From: Pectinophora gossypiella
Lineage: Eukaryota > Arthropoda > Insecta > Lepidoptera > Gelechiidae
Length of the DNA stretch: 64,000 nt
NCBI RefSeq assembly: GCF_024362695.1
Contig: NC_065420.1
Coordinates: 10,765,420-10,829,419, forward strand
Direction: 5' to 3'
Shown here: piece by piece, positions 1-9,568 of the stretch
How the letters are laid out: the number at the start of each line of letters is the position of its first letter
How positions within the stretch are numbered: position 1 is the first letter of the stretch
Translations under genes and position numbers: made by a program
The notes under the pieces: model-generated
Seen by the model: only the letters and a program-made list of their open reading frames with translations
What the model was told of the DNA's origin: nothing
Databases searched by the model: none

Positions 1-93
1 TATAACTGAAGGACGTAGTCCTCAACTCAGAAATGAAACAAGGGATTCGTCGATTAACTCGGATTTATTCTTCAATCGATCGTACTATATGAT

Positions 94-494
94 TTCTTTT
101 TTGTTTTGGTTTTCCCCGAAGGGTAAGGCAAAGGGAACTATACCCATACAGCCATGTCTTACGTATTTTTTTTCTTGATGATTCATGAAATGATGAAAGA
201 TGATGATGATGAAACCTAAGCCCCCACCCTCGGAGTAGACTCCTACTCCGAACCCCAAACGAATTAACTCAAAAGTCCGCATAAACTTTCGAGTTATGAA
301 GCGGCTTCCTGGCACGAAGCGAAAATAGGCAGACACACTTTGTTTATTGAATACTCCGATATAATAACACTCGCGAATGTCTTCCGACTAACTTAATGCG
401 ATCATTAACCACAAAACACCACTTCGTATTAATTATTTAGATTATTCAATGAAGAAAGCAACTGTCCCGTTCCCGTTTCCCGCCAAAAAGCCCT
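94..494 (-). mobile_element. Retroposon 'K', copy 1, with 13-bp target duplication
   Basis: A 401-bp unit bounded by the perfect direct repeat cgtactatatgat at 81-93 and 495-507. On the minus strand it begins with TTTTTGGCGGGAA and ends in an A-rich tail (aaaaccaaaacaaaaaag). A long target duplication plus an A-rich 3' end indicates retroposition rather than DNA transposition. Two other copies in the window (10826-12470 and 31537-31800) begin at the same point, so the 5' end is fixed and not a random truncation, as expected of a SINE-like element. I see no tRNA-type A and B boxes and no long ORF. Confidence 0.7.
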
Positions 495-507
495 CGTACT
501 ATATGAT

Positions 508-1194
508 GTCAGTTATCTATCCGGTCTGTCAATGTCAATGTTGCCAATATAATTGCAAAAAATAATCTTAAAATAATCGATCAACTTACGACATTGACAG
601 GTACAAAAATAACAGCAAATTAAACGTATCTGTGTAACAGATACTCAGATCACTAAACGACGTATTATACTACCTAGCACAACAATCCAACTTGATAGAA
701 ATGAATAAAAAAGCTTCGTTCTATGTTTTTTATTCGCTCCCACTCCAACTTAAACGCTATTGTGTATGTAAATAATGATGTGCTATTAACCAAAAATTTT
801 GTCTTTTCAGGTGGCGATACCCGCGGCTAAACCAAAATAATGCGCGAATTATGATACCAAGACTTTAAAAAATAAACATTTTATTTTCTCATTTAATAAG
901 TGTCAAATTGTATATAAAATTGTATATATTTAAATGTTTTTTGATATGATAAATATTGTGCTTCTTATTTAGTGTCGAATTTAGTTAGACTAAATTTTAA
1001 TATTCGAATTAAAATATATTATTACAAAAATATATAATCAAGAATCTAGTGTGTGTGGAAAATTTCTATAATAAAAAGAGTGTCGTAAAAATAATTAATA
1101 AAAAATGACGGTGTGCCATTAAAATTTTACCGCGAAAGCTTCCGTTTTCAAATAATAAATTATATATTGTGTATAGAAGTTATTTTCGAGTAAG
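508..1194. other. AT-rich stretch upstream of the exon at 1195
   Basis: No recognisable gene or repeat. A splice-acceptor-like tract (ttttgtcttttcag) ends near 811 but leads into no usable ORF. The last 200 bases could be the 5' UTR or promoter region of the exon at 1195. I see no clear TATA box or TCAGT initiator close to the ATG. Confidence 0.4.
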
Positions 1195-1390
1195 ATGTCG
1201 TCGAGAACAGGGCAGCGTGGTACCTCAGTGGCTACCAGCCAGAGGAAGCATCGCTCCAGGTCTACCACCAGGTATGACTTGGAGAAGAAGCCAAAGAAGA
1301 AGGACCTGCGGACCACGGGCACCACAAGTCTGGTGTCCATACCTAATAGCATCAAGCTCACTATGCTTAACAGCGGCCTCATTTCTTTTG
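1195..1390 (+). CDS. Candidate first coding exon of an unrecognised host gene
   Basis: The ATG at 1195 is the first in frame after a TAG at 1174. It opens 65 codons (plus one base, so a phase-1 junction) that run into G|GTGAGT at 1390/1391, a strong 5' splice donor followed by a T-rich intron start. The peptide begins MSSRTGQRGTSVATSQRKH, is rich in Ser, Thr, Arg and Lys with a PKKK basic cluster, and ends in a more hydrophobic stretch (NSIKLTMLNSGLISFG). Its GC content is well above the flanks and it is not part of any repeat family seen here. It resembles a basic cytoplasmic N-terminal tail, but I do not recognise the family. No later exon could be identified on the + strand, so the first intron may exceed 60 kb. 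It could also be a chance ORF; a transcript would decide. Confidence 0.5.
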
Positions 1391-1791
1391 GTGAGTTTTT
1401 TTTTTTATTTCTTTCTTTATCAAATTTCAAAAATCGAATCCCGTTTAACTATGTTACATAGAAAGCTTAGCCCCAGGAACTTTAATAGATCTTTATTTTA
1501 GTTTAGTGTTGACAATGATTGAAATATTAAAAAGGTCTAATTTCTAACTTTATTACTCTATTACTTTTTATGCGACGGTGTTCTTGACAAGTGGAAAAAA
1601 CAACCAGCACTTTATTTCTACAGTTTACGACTAGTATCTAGTGAAGATATTAAAACTATATGTATACTTAATATGCCGCAGTTCCTTCACGCTGCTGCGG
1701 TTACCAAATTAAATTAATTTCCTTCAAATCAAAGCATCTATCAACATTCAATCCTACCGTAATCACAAATGTCCAAGAAAGGTACACACAG
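1391..1791. other. Putative start of intron 1, nothing else seen
   Basis: AT-rich sequence downstream of the donor at 1391. No exon, repeat family or structured element is recognised. Confidence 0.4.
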
Positions 1792-2195
1792 CCCTAAAAT
1801 ACAAAAGATTAAAAATAAAAAGTAAAATAGTCTTGGAAAAGTAGCGATTAAATGCACCTAATATCTTCAAGATAAAAAAATTTCAATAATAAATAAAAGT
1901 TGTCTTTTAACAAAACGTATTTATCAACACGACACATTGTAAACACAAAATGTACGCATAATTGCATTTGTTAAAACCGATTATGTTTGTTTTACCCTAA
2001 ATACAAAACATTAAAAATAAACTTAGAAAAGTAGCAACAAAAAGCACCTAATCTCTTCAAGATAAAATCATTTCAATAATAAATCAAATTTGAATTTTAA
2101 CAAAACGTATTTATGAACACGACACATTGAAGACACAAAATGTACACATAATTGTATTTGTTAAAACCGATTTGACCGCTAATGTTTATTTTACC
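1792..2195. repeat. Tandem dimer, period about 203 bp
   Basis: Two head-to-tail units begin at 1792 (ccctaaaatacaaaagatt) and 1995 (ccctaaatacaaaacatt). They run in parallel through shared segments such as acaaaacgtatttat, aacacgacacattg and ttgttaaaaccgatt. The units differ by scattered substitutions and small indels, so the duplication is not recent. No coding potential. Confidence 0.75.
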
Positions 2196-2380
2196 GACCC
2201 TCTGGAACCCGTGGGACTGGAAACAACAGGGATCCGTACAATTATGACGCGCAGAAATAAAATATGCAAAACGAAGGGTTGTCGCCGGCTTATTTTAGTC
2301 ATAAAGTTCATTGTAAAATGTTATACTTTTATGTCCGAAGGAATTTTTCACGAGTGAGGACTTGAATTTTATATAATTTG

Positions 2381-2716
2381 AGATTATACCTGTCATTTTC
2401 TTATCCACCGAAAAGGAAACGGACGGGTAATCGACAAGCATAAAATTTATGGAACACATGTAAATTTTAAGCACCAATCTAAAATAACCCTATAAAATTT
2501 TTTGCATTGGCTAATACCCCGACAGAATTAAGTTGACAGCACACGTCAAACGGTTCGCATACCAGATACCTTTTTGATTCGCCCGGGTTATTCATTAATT
2601 TACTCATTCTTCCTAAAACTAAGAGCTGTCAATCATCTGTCCCTTTCCTTTTCGGCGGATAAGAAAATGACAGGTATAACTTAAAGTAAAATTAGGAGGT
2701 GTCTGCAGGAATCTAG
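2381..2716. mobile_element. Palindromic MITE 'Q', copy 1
   Basis: The inverted arms are acctgtcattttcttatc at about 2388 and gataagaaaatgacaggt near 2659-2676, each extended by the ccgaaaagga motif. A better preserved copy lies at 62358-62710, where the inverted repeats extend out to gattcctg at both ends. The left outer arm of this copy is degraded. The interior encodes nothing recognisable, as is typical of a non-autonomous DNA element. Confidence 0.65.
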
Positions 2717-2939
2717 GCCACTATGTAACAAAAAATTTGATATCGACCTCTCATGTGCTATGTTGTTTTTCGATAAACACATTGAAACTTAAAAGCATCC
2801 CGTCAGATTTTCTCATTTTCCCTAGTGCCTCACATATGGGACATATACTATGAGTTTCAAATTTATTGCTACATAAGTGGTTCAAACACAGTGAACGTGT
2901 TAATTATGTACACAATAATACGTTTTGCTATTGAAAAAT

Positions 2940-3200
2940 CTAGCCATAGAGGCAGCCAATCGGCTCGCGACACCAAACACTTCAGGACCCCGATACCGAC
3001 CCCGCCGGCGTTATCGACGATTTCCCTCAATCAGCGCTTATCGCTATTCAAATATTTATCGGTTCGCGCCCAACTAGGCACCCTCAGGCCTGTTGTCTTA
3101 AACGTTGTACCGGGTGAGAGCCTTCAGCGCTCCCCATTTGTCCGGCCAAGAAGTTAATGCCATCTGCGGCAAATCTACAATAAGTCACGTCAAAAAAAAA
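2940..3200 (+). mobile_element. 5'-truncated jockey-like LINE, 3' end, 14-bp target duplication
   Basis: Same sequence as the end of ORF2 plus 3' UTR of the full-length LINE at 56560-62047, in + orientation, ending ...gtcacgtc followed by nine A residues. It is flanked by the perfect 14-bp duplication tgctattgaaaaat at 2926-2939 and 3201-3214. An internal segment (the part carrying gaccctagtgggtcg through the start of the gaggttcgcg stretch) is deleted. This is a standard 5'-truncated insertion by target-primed reverse transcription. Confidence 0.85.
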
Positions 3201-3214
3201 TGCTATTGAAAAAT

Positions 3215-3495
3215 GACATTTTAGGTTTTGTAATATAAATTATAAATAAAAAAAATCAAATACTTAGCATTTCTTTTACAAGATTGAAGAAGTTTTTTGT
3301 TCTTATTTTAATATCCATTGGGAAAACACTAACCTTGGCAGCGACGAAGAAACGATACTGGGTAAGAAAAGTAATCACATTTAAAAATATTGAATGTTTT
3401 TTTTTTTAATCCTTACGCTGCACTAGAATAGCACTGCACTGCAGGTGTTACATTAAAATACTGAATTTTAAATTTCAACAGTATATATTTTAACA
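3215..3495. other. AT-rich spacer, nothing recognised
   Basis: No gene or repeat family recognised between the LINE copy and the following SINE. Confidence 0.4.
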
Positions 3496-3770
3496 GCCTC
3501 GGTGGTCTAGTGGTTAGAGCGTTGGGATGACGATCTGGAGGTCCCGGTTCGATTCCCGATGGGGACATTGTAGAAATCAATCAATCTTTGTATTTGGTTT
3601 GATAAGGACATTGCAGGCTTGAATCACCTGATCTAATAAAGTGAGATGATTCCGTGCTTCGGAGGGCACGTTAGGACATTGGATATTAGCCGTAAAACAC
3701 CTCCGCCAACCCGCAGTGGAGCAGCGTGATGGAGAGCTTCGGTTGATTGAGTATATAGGCTGTTTATGTT
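3496..3770 (+). mobile_element. SINE family A (tRNA-derived), near full length
   Basis: The head gcctcggtggtctagtggtt carries a Pol III A box, and ggttcgattcccg matches a B box. Next come a central domain (gtgcttcggagggcacgtta) and the family tail (ccaacccgcagtggagcagc ... tatataggctgtttatg). Small internal deletions are present, including loss of the usual gcccagcagtggg before tatataggc. It is a SINE rather than a tRNA gene because the tRNA-like part cannot fold into a full cloverleaf with a 3' acceptor arm. Confidence 0.8.
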
Positions 3771-4152
3771 TTTGTATACATTTTTGCAATAAAATTACTT
3801 ATAGCACAATTTTATTAAAAAAACTCTGTATATCGAATTAAAAAAAGACATTACTTAAAAACAGTTTAAACATTTCACTCGAATATTGAAAAATTCAATA
3901 TACAATATTCCCAGGCCAACGTCCAGAGTGTTGTTGGGAAATTCTTTATCAATTTTGCAAAATTAATTTTATTTTCGCCCGAGCGTAATTAAATTTTCCC
4001 ATCGAGAATTTATTTTATTTTGATTTATTTTATTGTGGATGATATTTTCCTGTTGTTGAAGAAATTATTGTGGTCCTTCTCCTCATCTAATAATAATATT
4101 AGCTGTCTTTCGGTTTGGACTAATCTCGAGAACACTGACCTATATTTCTCAA
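3771..4152. other. AT-rich spacer, nothing recognised
   Basis: No gene or repeat family recognised. Confidence 0.4.
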
Positions 4153-4285
4153 TTTTTTTTGACGTATTTTTGTACATTTGCCGCAAATGACATTAACTAC
4201 TGGACCGGACAAATAGGGAGCGCTGAGGGCTCTCACCCGGTACAACCAATTAATCGACCCTAGTGGGTCGATACCGATAAAACAT
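4153..4285 (-). mobile_element. 5'-truncated jockey-like LINE, 3' end
   Basis: A poly(T) tract (poly(A) of the minus strand) is followed by gacg...gtacatttgccgcaaatgac and gaccctagtgggtcgat, matching the 3' UTR of the LINE at 56560-62047. It has an internal deletion and is more diverged than the copy at 2940-3200. Confidence 0.7.
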
Positions 4286-4507
4286 TTCTCCAAGAAGGCT
4301 ACTTTATACCAGTTTGGATCGATTGGCTAGTATGTAAGGTAGAATATAAATATAAATAGTTAGGGGCGGGCTTTTTGACGAGTGCAGTAAATAGCATTAT
4401 TTTTGTTAACTATTTAAAAAAAAATAATTAAATCAATCACAACTCTACTTATAAACTAATGTATATCCATAGATGCAGTTTTGTAGAAAAATAAAAATAT
4501 AAATTAA

Positions 4508-4747
4508 ATCTTCTTCTATTGTGTGGGTTACGAGGTGGATTACTAACCTCGTCAACCCCAGGGTTCAGGGTGGTGTCAGGGTTATTATTGAGCCGCCAAA
4601 GAACCTTGACATAACTCATATAACGGATATGTTCTTACATCAGTATGTAGTAATTGGAACGGCTAAAACAGCTCGTTAGTGCCTTCCGAAGCACGGATCA
4701 TCATACTTACGGACAATCGAGTGATCAACCTGCAATGTACTAACCAC
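4508..4747 (-). mobile_element. SINE family C, copy lacking the tRNA head
   Basis: On the minus strand it reads the central domain (gtgcttcggaaggcac) followed by the family C tail: atgtaag repeats, catgtcaggggc-like, ccctgacacc-like and acccacacaatagaaga. Diverged. A second, shorter tail of the same family follows at 4778-4842. Confidence 0.65.
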
Positions 4748-4777
4748 GGAATAGAAGAAAAAGGTTGGAAAGGCCCT

Positions 4778-4842
4778 CTTCTTCTATCGTGTGGGTTGTG
4801 AGGTGGATTACCAACCCCATTAACCCTGGTGTCAGGGTTACT
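4778..4842 (-). mobile_element. SINE family C, tail fragment
   Basis: cttcttctatcgtgtgggtt through ccctggtgtcagggtta is the reverse of the family C 3' tail. Only the tail survives. Confidence 0.6.
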
Positions 4843-5321
4843 AACATACATTTTGTATGAAAATCTCTGTTGCCGGTTTAACCCCACTTTCTTTTACTAC
4901 TTACTACTCCTGCAAACAGATTATTTATTTATTTATTTATTATGGTACATCAACAGCAGTACATACACAAACACACAATATAAAATACACGTAGGAAAAG
5001 TTCCGGTATGCCTGCCAATTATAGACGCACACAACACTGATAATAAAAAGTATAAACTAAAGTTAGCTTAAAAAGAAAAATATAATAGCTTTACTACCTC
5101 TCAAATTCCATAGACACCTTTATCTACCGGTAATGTATATTTTAAATTTTCAATTTTATCATTACTTTTCGTATGATACAGCATACAAAAGTATTATTTT
5201 TTATAAAAATCTGATCTTAAGGTTTTTAGTTTTCCTGCAAAGATGGATCTCCTTGTATGATAGTCGATATGTGACTTCTTTCCCTCCAGTTTATATATAA
5301 TACACAAGATTACCTTCTATA
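4843..5321. other. AT-rich stretch with a short (ATTT)n run
   Basis: tatttatttatttatttatt lies at about 4921-4941. Nothing else recognised. Confidence 0.4.
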
Positions 5322-5551
5322 CTGGGTGTTAGTGACATCGTAACGAATACTGAGGGGGTTGATTCAGACCATGATTCTGAGTTAAAATCAAGTGTAATTT
5401 TCCGTCGCAAAATTCATGGTTTTTTTTAGTTTTTTTTAAATATTTTCAATTCTATACTTTTGCGATGGAAAATTCCACTTGATATTAACTCAGAATAATC
5501 AGATGAATCATCCCTCTCAGTATTCGTTACGATGACACTTACACCCCGTAC
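5322..5551. mobile_element. Foldback MITE family P, copy 1
   Basis: About 230 bp that is almost wholly palindromic. The left arm starts ctgggtgttagtgacatcg, the right arm ends gatgacacttacaccccgta, and both arms carry cagaat/attctg and a gcgacggaaaat-like block near the centre. About ten copies or half copies occur in this window. Termini next to TA dinucleotides suggest a Tc1/mariner-type TA target, but this is not certain. Confidence 0.7.
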
Positions 5552-5581
5552 AAGTACATATGGTAGCCATATAAGTAGGTA

Positions 5582-5811
5582 TAGGTGTTAGTGACACCGT
5601 AACGAATACTGAGGGGGATGGTTCAGACCATGATTCTGAGTTGATATCAAGTGGAATTTCCTGTCAAAAAATACATGAAAATTTTTCTTTTCTTTTTAAT
5701 TATTTTCCAATCCATACTTTTGCGACGGAAATTTCTACTTGATATCAACTCAGAATCATGGCCTGAACCACCCCTCAAAGTTTTCGTTACGATGTCACTA
5801 ACACCCTGTAT
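5582..5811. mobile_element. Foldback MITE family P, copy 2
   Basis: Same structure as the copy at 5322-5551, beginning taggtgttagtgacaccg-like and ending gatgtcactaacaccctgta. Two copies within 31 bp of each other suggest local hopping or insertion preference. Confidence 0.7.
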
Positions 5812-6321
5812 ACGTATTTATTTGCTCATACTTGTATGGCGCCAGCTCCCTTAGCCCTTCCAACGTCTTCCTTCTATTCCGCGGTCCTAACCAAACCAGG
5901 CTTACAAAGAGTTAGTCCAATATAAATTCAGTACACGGTAAAATAAATAGTTTTAAAAATGATTCCAGGTACTTATACAAAATATTCATCTGCGTGGTAT
6001 CCATGCCGTACACAATAAAATATTGTTGCGCACTGAATATTTTATTTTGATTATTTAAAAGTCAGATCGGATTATAGCTCTAAATAAACTCGAATCGAAA
6101 TCACGTGTCATCGAAAAACATCGCAAATTTGTGTAAATAAATGTAATTTTACAATCGGTATTACAAGGCTTTTAATTCTCAATGTTCCAAATTCAAATTT
6201 AAAATTGAATTTAACTCGTGTTTTGTCGAACAAAAATTCAGATGTCTTTCGACTTTTTGAATGAACTGCAAATTAGCATTTGTTTCTGTTCGAAAATACA
6301 ATGATTGCTGGGACTAAGGGT
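5812..6321. other. Unique AT-rich stretch, nothing recognised
   Basis: No gene or repeat family recognised. Confidence 0.4.
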
Positions 6322-6451
6322 GGTATTAATAAACTAATCTCAGCTTCGAGACTGCCCTCAAGATCATGTCAATGTGACAGTTCTCATATAAAAACAGGGA
6401 CTTGAGCATGATCTTGAGGGCAGTCTCAGCTGAGATTAGTTTATTAATACC
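6322..6451. mobile_element. Compact near-perfect hairpin, probably a MITE
   Basis: The left arm 6322-6368 starts ggtattaataaactaatctc and the right arm 6407-6451 ends gagattagtttattaatacc. The two pair over about 45 bp with a 38-bp loop. The outer sequence resembles other TA-rich lepidopteran MITEs. It would also fold as a long precursor-like RNA hairpin if transcribed. Confidence 0.6.
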
Positions 6452-6722
6452 AATCTAAGATAAAGATCGATGCTTATGACGAAACCTTCATTTTTTGAAG
6501 TCGGTAAAAAGTTAGTTGTTTATTCACCTTGAAGTGGGCTTAATTTGTTTACTTGCTGAACTTGTTTACATCCCCTCCAGATAGTATATAAGGAAAATTC
6601 AGTCGTGTTCAAATTGCACTTCGAAATCAAACATGGCTGACTGTCGTAGAATTTATCTAAATTTATATTCAACGTAAACATCTTTTATTCTTTATGACCA
6701 GTATGTTTATAACGTTTTCTAT

Positions 6723-7309
6723 CATTTTAATACTACATAACATAAACTCACGACTATAAATATCCCAATTGGGGTAGTCAAAGGTACATTCATCGCAATA
6801 TGAACTAAGTACTTACTTACTTATGAACTAAGTACCTCACTGGGGCTCGGTGGCGCAGCGGTTAACGCGCTCGGCCTGCGATTGTTGAAGTTAAGCAACT
6901 TTCGCAAAGGCCGGTCATAGGATGGGTGACCACAAAAAAAAAGAGTTTTCATCTCGAACTCCTCCGTGCTTCGGAAGGCACGTTAAGCCGTTGCTCCCGG
7001 CTGCATTAGCAGTCGTTAATAACCACCAATCCGCACTGGGCCCGCGTGGTGGTTTAAGGCCCGATCTCCCTATCCATCCATAGGGAAGGTCCGTGCCCCA
7101 GCAGTGGGGACGTTAATGGGCTGGTGATGACTTCACCGAGCTCCCTGCAAGAGCCGTAACGCTGTCTTTAATAGTCGACCCAACTATGTTAGTGAAAACT
7201 GCACTTAAGATAAATTAATAACTCATTGGTGCAAGTCGGTACCGGTAATCAAACCGGCGCTCCCCATATCAGATGCAAGCCATTGTACTACAGGACCACA
7301 ATGACTTCA
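6723..7309 (-). mobile_element. SINE family D, split by a SINE B insertion
   Basis: On the minus strand a tRNA-like head near 7309 (ggtcctgtagtacaatggct) leads into a body with cttgcaccaatgagttatt and aagtgcagttttcactaac, then gagctcggtgaag. After the inserted SINE B (6843-7131) it resumes with gtgaggtacttagttca and ends in the tail ccccaattgggatat plus gtcgtgagtttatg. Other copies at 8190-8316, 9330-9568 and 14827-14935 show the uninterrupted arrangement. Confidence 0.65.
6843..7131 (+). mobile_element. SINE family B (hybrid tRNA/5S head), nested in SINE D
   Basis: It starts gctcggtggcgcagcggtta, which carries a tRNA-type A box. It then runs into gaagttaagcaac and ggtcataggatgggtgacc, which match the A and C boxes of the 5S rRNA internal control region. 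An A-rich linker, the central domain (gtgcttcggaaggcacgtta), and the tail with gtgccccagcagtggggac ending ttaatgggctggtgatga follow. It has inserted into a SINE D copy, with short duplications around cctcac/cttcac. Confidence 0.8.
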
Positions 7310-7527
7310 AAAATGCTTCTTTAATGGTGCAGATGCTGCATACTTCATAATTCCATTTCTAAATATACCGTCGAACCTTTTTCACGTTATTTTTAAACTA
7401 TTCTTCGTTGAAAAGATGTTAATTTAAAAATGTATCCTTTAGAGTTCTAAATGTAGAGAAATTTCAAATTTTTGCATATAAGCACACTCCAGTAATAAAA
7501 GCGGTCTGGTTTGCGTAAATAATATAC
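7310..7527. other. Unique AT-rich stretch
   Basis: No feature recognised. Confidence 0.35.
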
Positions 7528-7740
7528 ACAACGTAACGTATACTGAGGGGGAAGATTCAGACCATGATTCTGAGTTAATATCAAATGTAATTTTCCTAAT
7601 TAAAACACATAATAACGGGTTCTTACCGCGTTTAAATGGGGATATGAGACTCCCAATTAATTATTGTAATTTTCCGTCGCAAAATGCATTTCTTTTTTAA
7701 TTATTTTCAATTCTACAACCCTTTGTCACTTACACCCCGT
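7528..7740. mobile_element. Foldback MITE family P, copy 3, with internal insertion
   Basis: The P arms (cgtaacg...tactgaggggg and cacttacaccccgta) enclose an extra block around 7600-7670 that carries aataacgggttcttaccgcg and is not present in the other copies. The right arm is reduced. An insertion or recombination event is likely. Confidence 0.55.
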
Positions 7741-7755
7741 AAAAATACGTACAGG

Positions 7756-7855
7756 TGGTGTTAGTGACATCGTAACGAATACTGAGGGGGATGATTCAGG
7801 CCATGATTCTGAGTTAATATCAAGTGGAATTTTCCTTTGCAAAATTCATTATTCT
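7756..7855 (+). mobile_element. Foldback MITE family P, left half only
   Basis: gtgttagtgacatcgtaacg through aagtggaattttcc is the left arm of family P. The right arm is missing. Confidence 0.65.
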
Positions 7856-7912
7856 TTTGTTTTGTTTTATTATCTTTATTCTATATTTATTATCATAACT
7901 TATTATATACAG

Positions 7913-7936
7913 GGGTATAATAAGTCATGTCAAAAA
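7913..7936 (+). mobile_element. Last bases of a jockey-like LINE
   Basis: aataagtcatgtc followed by a run of A residues matches the last bases of the LINE 3' UTR seen at 3180-3200. Too short to be certain. Confidence 0.35.
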
Positions 7937-7986
7937 AAGTTAATATTTAGTTTGTTCGAAAATTGCATCGTTTGAAATGTATATGC

Positions 7987-7989
<3 letters not shown>

Positions 7990-8065
<76 letters not shown>
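7990..8065. repeat. (AT)n microsatellite, 76 bp
   Basis: Uninterrupted alternating AT/TA from 7990 to 8065. Self-complementary, so able to form a cruciform. Confidence 0.95.
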
Positions 8066-8067
<2 letters not shown>

Positions 8068-8189
8068 CCATACAATATCAACATAAAAAAATAGCGCAGA
8101 CCATTCCTCTTGACCTAGAGCGGGCAACAGCCTGTACTATTTTCATCTGCGCCGCCCGCCCAACGTGTGTCTGCCGCCCATACGCCGCC

Positions 8190-8316
8190 TATTAACATTA
8201 TTATTATTTCGTCTAACAGAAAGCTCGGTGAAGTGTGAGTACTTCGTTCATCTTGCGATGTTTGACTGACTGGATATAGTTGTGAGCTTAAATTATGTTT
8301 GTATTTATGTATGTTT
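8190..8316 (+). mobile_element. SINE family D, 3' part
   Basis: gtctaacagaaagctcggtg, tgtgagtacttcgttcat and gatatagttgtgagctt match the end of family D, followed by a short ATGT-type tail. Confidence 0.6.
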
Positions 8317-8429
8317 GGAGGCACTAGTCTCATAAATCAATTATTATTATTCAAACCCTTATTACTACATTTTTTTAATACATGGTTAGAATGTGTGGTA
8401 GCCCAGTATGAGTTTGGGGTTATTGGTTT

Positions 8430-8503
8430 ATGCCTGTGCTAGGATTCGAATCTGTGATCTCATAATGAGAGTGAACGTTCTTCCAATTGAACTAGCAAAA
8501 GTC
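8430..8503 (-). mobile_element. SINE family E, head fragment
   Basis: Reverse of a tRNA-like head: gctaggattcgaatctgtga (B box) and ctagttcaattggaaga-like (A box region). It resembles the heads of the family E copies at 38030-38372 and 63089-63400. Confidence 0.5.
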
Positions 8504-8639
8504 CTCATACCAGTATCAACATATTGTCTAATGTAATCAAGCCTACAAGATCCCACTGCTGGGCAAAGGCCTCTTTCCATTTTAAAAAAGTATTTCGAAA
8601 AACTAAATTCGCGCAAAAACAGTATATAAAGCGAAGGTT

Positions 8640-8872
8640 GGTGGTAGGGCTGACAGAGGAAGACCAAGAAGGACGTACATAGACCAAATTGGAGATGTCC
8701 TCAGGAAAGGTTTTGTACGATCTACTCTGAACCGGCGTGCGTGTATGAAACGATTGATAAATGTGGAGGAAGCAAGAGAAACCAGGGTCGGAGCAAATGT
8801 CTTCCAAAAATTCCTTAGTGTCTGCTTACTCCGGTGGGAAATAGGCGTGAGTTTATGTATGTATGTATGTAT
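8640..8872 (+). mobile_element. LINE 3' end encoding the C-terminus of a reverse transcriptase polyprotein
   Basis: One frame reads GRADRGRPRRTYIDQIGDV, then RRACMKRLINVEEAR, and runs into a (ATGT)n tail at about 8850-8872. This Arg-rich GRPRRTY plus VEEA layout is typical of the C-termini of RTE- or CR1-like insect non-LTR elements. It is 5'-truncated and shows frame decay near the end. Minus-strand relatives of its last bases occur at 21990-22085, 36549-36645, 39632-39730 and 55083-55205. Confidence 0.65.
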
Positions 8873-9329
8873 GTAAATTGTAAGTACTACCCTTCAAGCT
8901 AATGCTTCATGAAACGTCTTATATATGTGTAGGAATGGTAGGCTGAATGAAACGTTACGTAAAGGTGTGTGAAAGAGAGAGCGACGATTGAGCGAGAGAG
9001 AAGAGAGGATTGCGGAATGACAGGTGAATGGCAGATGGTTGTTTAAATAAGAGAAAACGTAAAAAAATATTAAACGTATAAAATAAACAAAGGTAAAGAA
9101 AGAATAATCGTTTCCTTCATGCTCTATCCCACATATGTGGCTCATCATATTTTTTAATCAGTTAAAAACTATAGAGGAGATATATTTATATGGAACAAAT
9201 CCAATATGAAAGTTTTATTACTCTGTGACGTACGAGCTTTGTATTGGAATATGTTATTGGCTATCCATACAAAGGCATTTCCAACTAGTAGTAACAAGTA
9301 ACTGACTTTAATAATCATGCTTCTATCGT
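8873..9329. other. Unique AT-rich stretch
   Basis: No gene or repeat family recognised. Confidence 0.4.
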
Positions 9330-9568
9330 GGACTGAGTGCATAAAACCAGCATCGAACTTGCACCAATGAGTTATTAATTTAGCTTAAGTGCAGTTTTCA
9401 CTAACACAGTTGGGTCGACCATTATAGACGGCGATACGGCTCGCCACCTATCACGTTGGTCTAACAGAAAGCTCGGCGAGGCGTGGGTACTTAGTTCAAC
9501 ATGCGATGGATGTATCTCTAAATTCCTCAGTTGAGATATAGTCGTGACTATTATGTATGTATGTAGGG
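9330..9568 (+). mobile_element. SINE family D, nearly complete body and tail
   Basis: Contains cttgcaccaatgagttatt, agtgcagttttcactaacac, cggctcgccacctatcacg, gtctaacagaaagctcggcg and the tail with gatatagtcgtga then (ATGT)n. The tRNA-like head is degraded. Confidence 0.65.

Noticed and set aside
3496..3570. tRNA gene (also at 13955-14028, 24731, 39767, 44346, 38036 and 63330)
   Set aside because: A and B boxes are present, but there is no complete cloverleaf, and each is followed by a conserved SINE body and tail.
6890..6935. 5S rRNA gene or pseudogene
   Set aside because: Only the internal control region matches 5S. It is always fused to the same tRNA-like head and SINE tail, so it belongs to SINE B.
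7930..8127. Frame with a long Tyr-Ile repeat
   Set aside because: Translation of the (AT)n microsatellite at 7990-8065.
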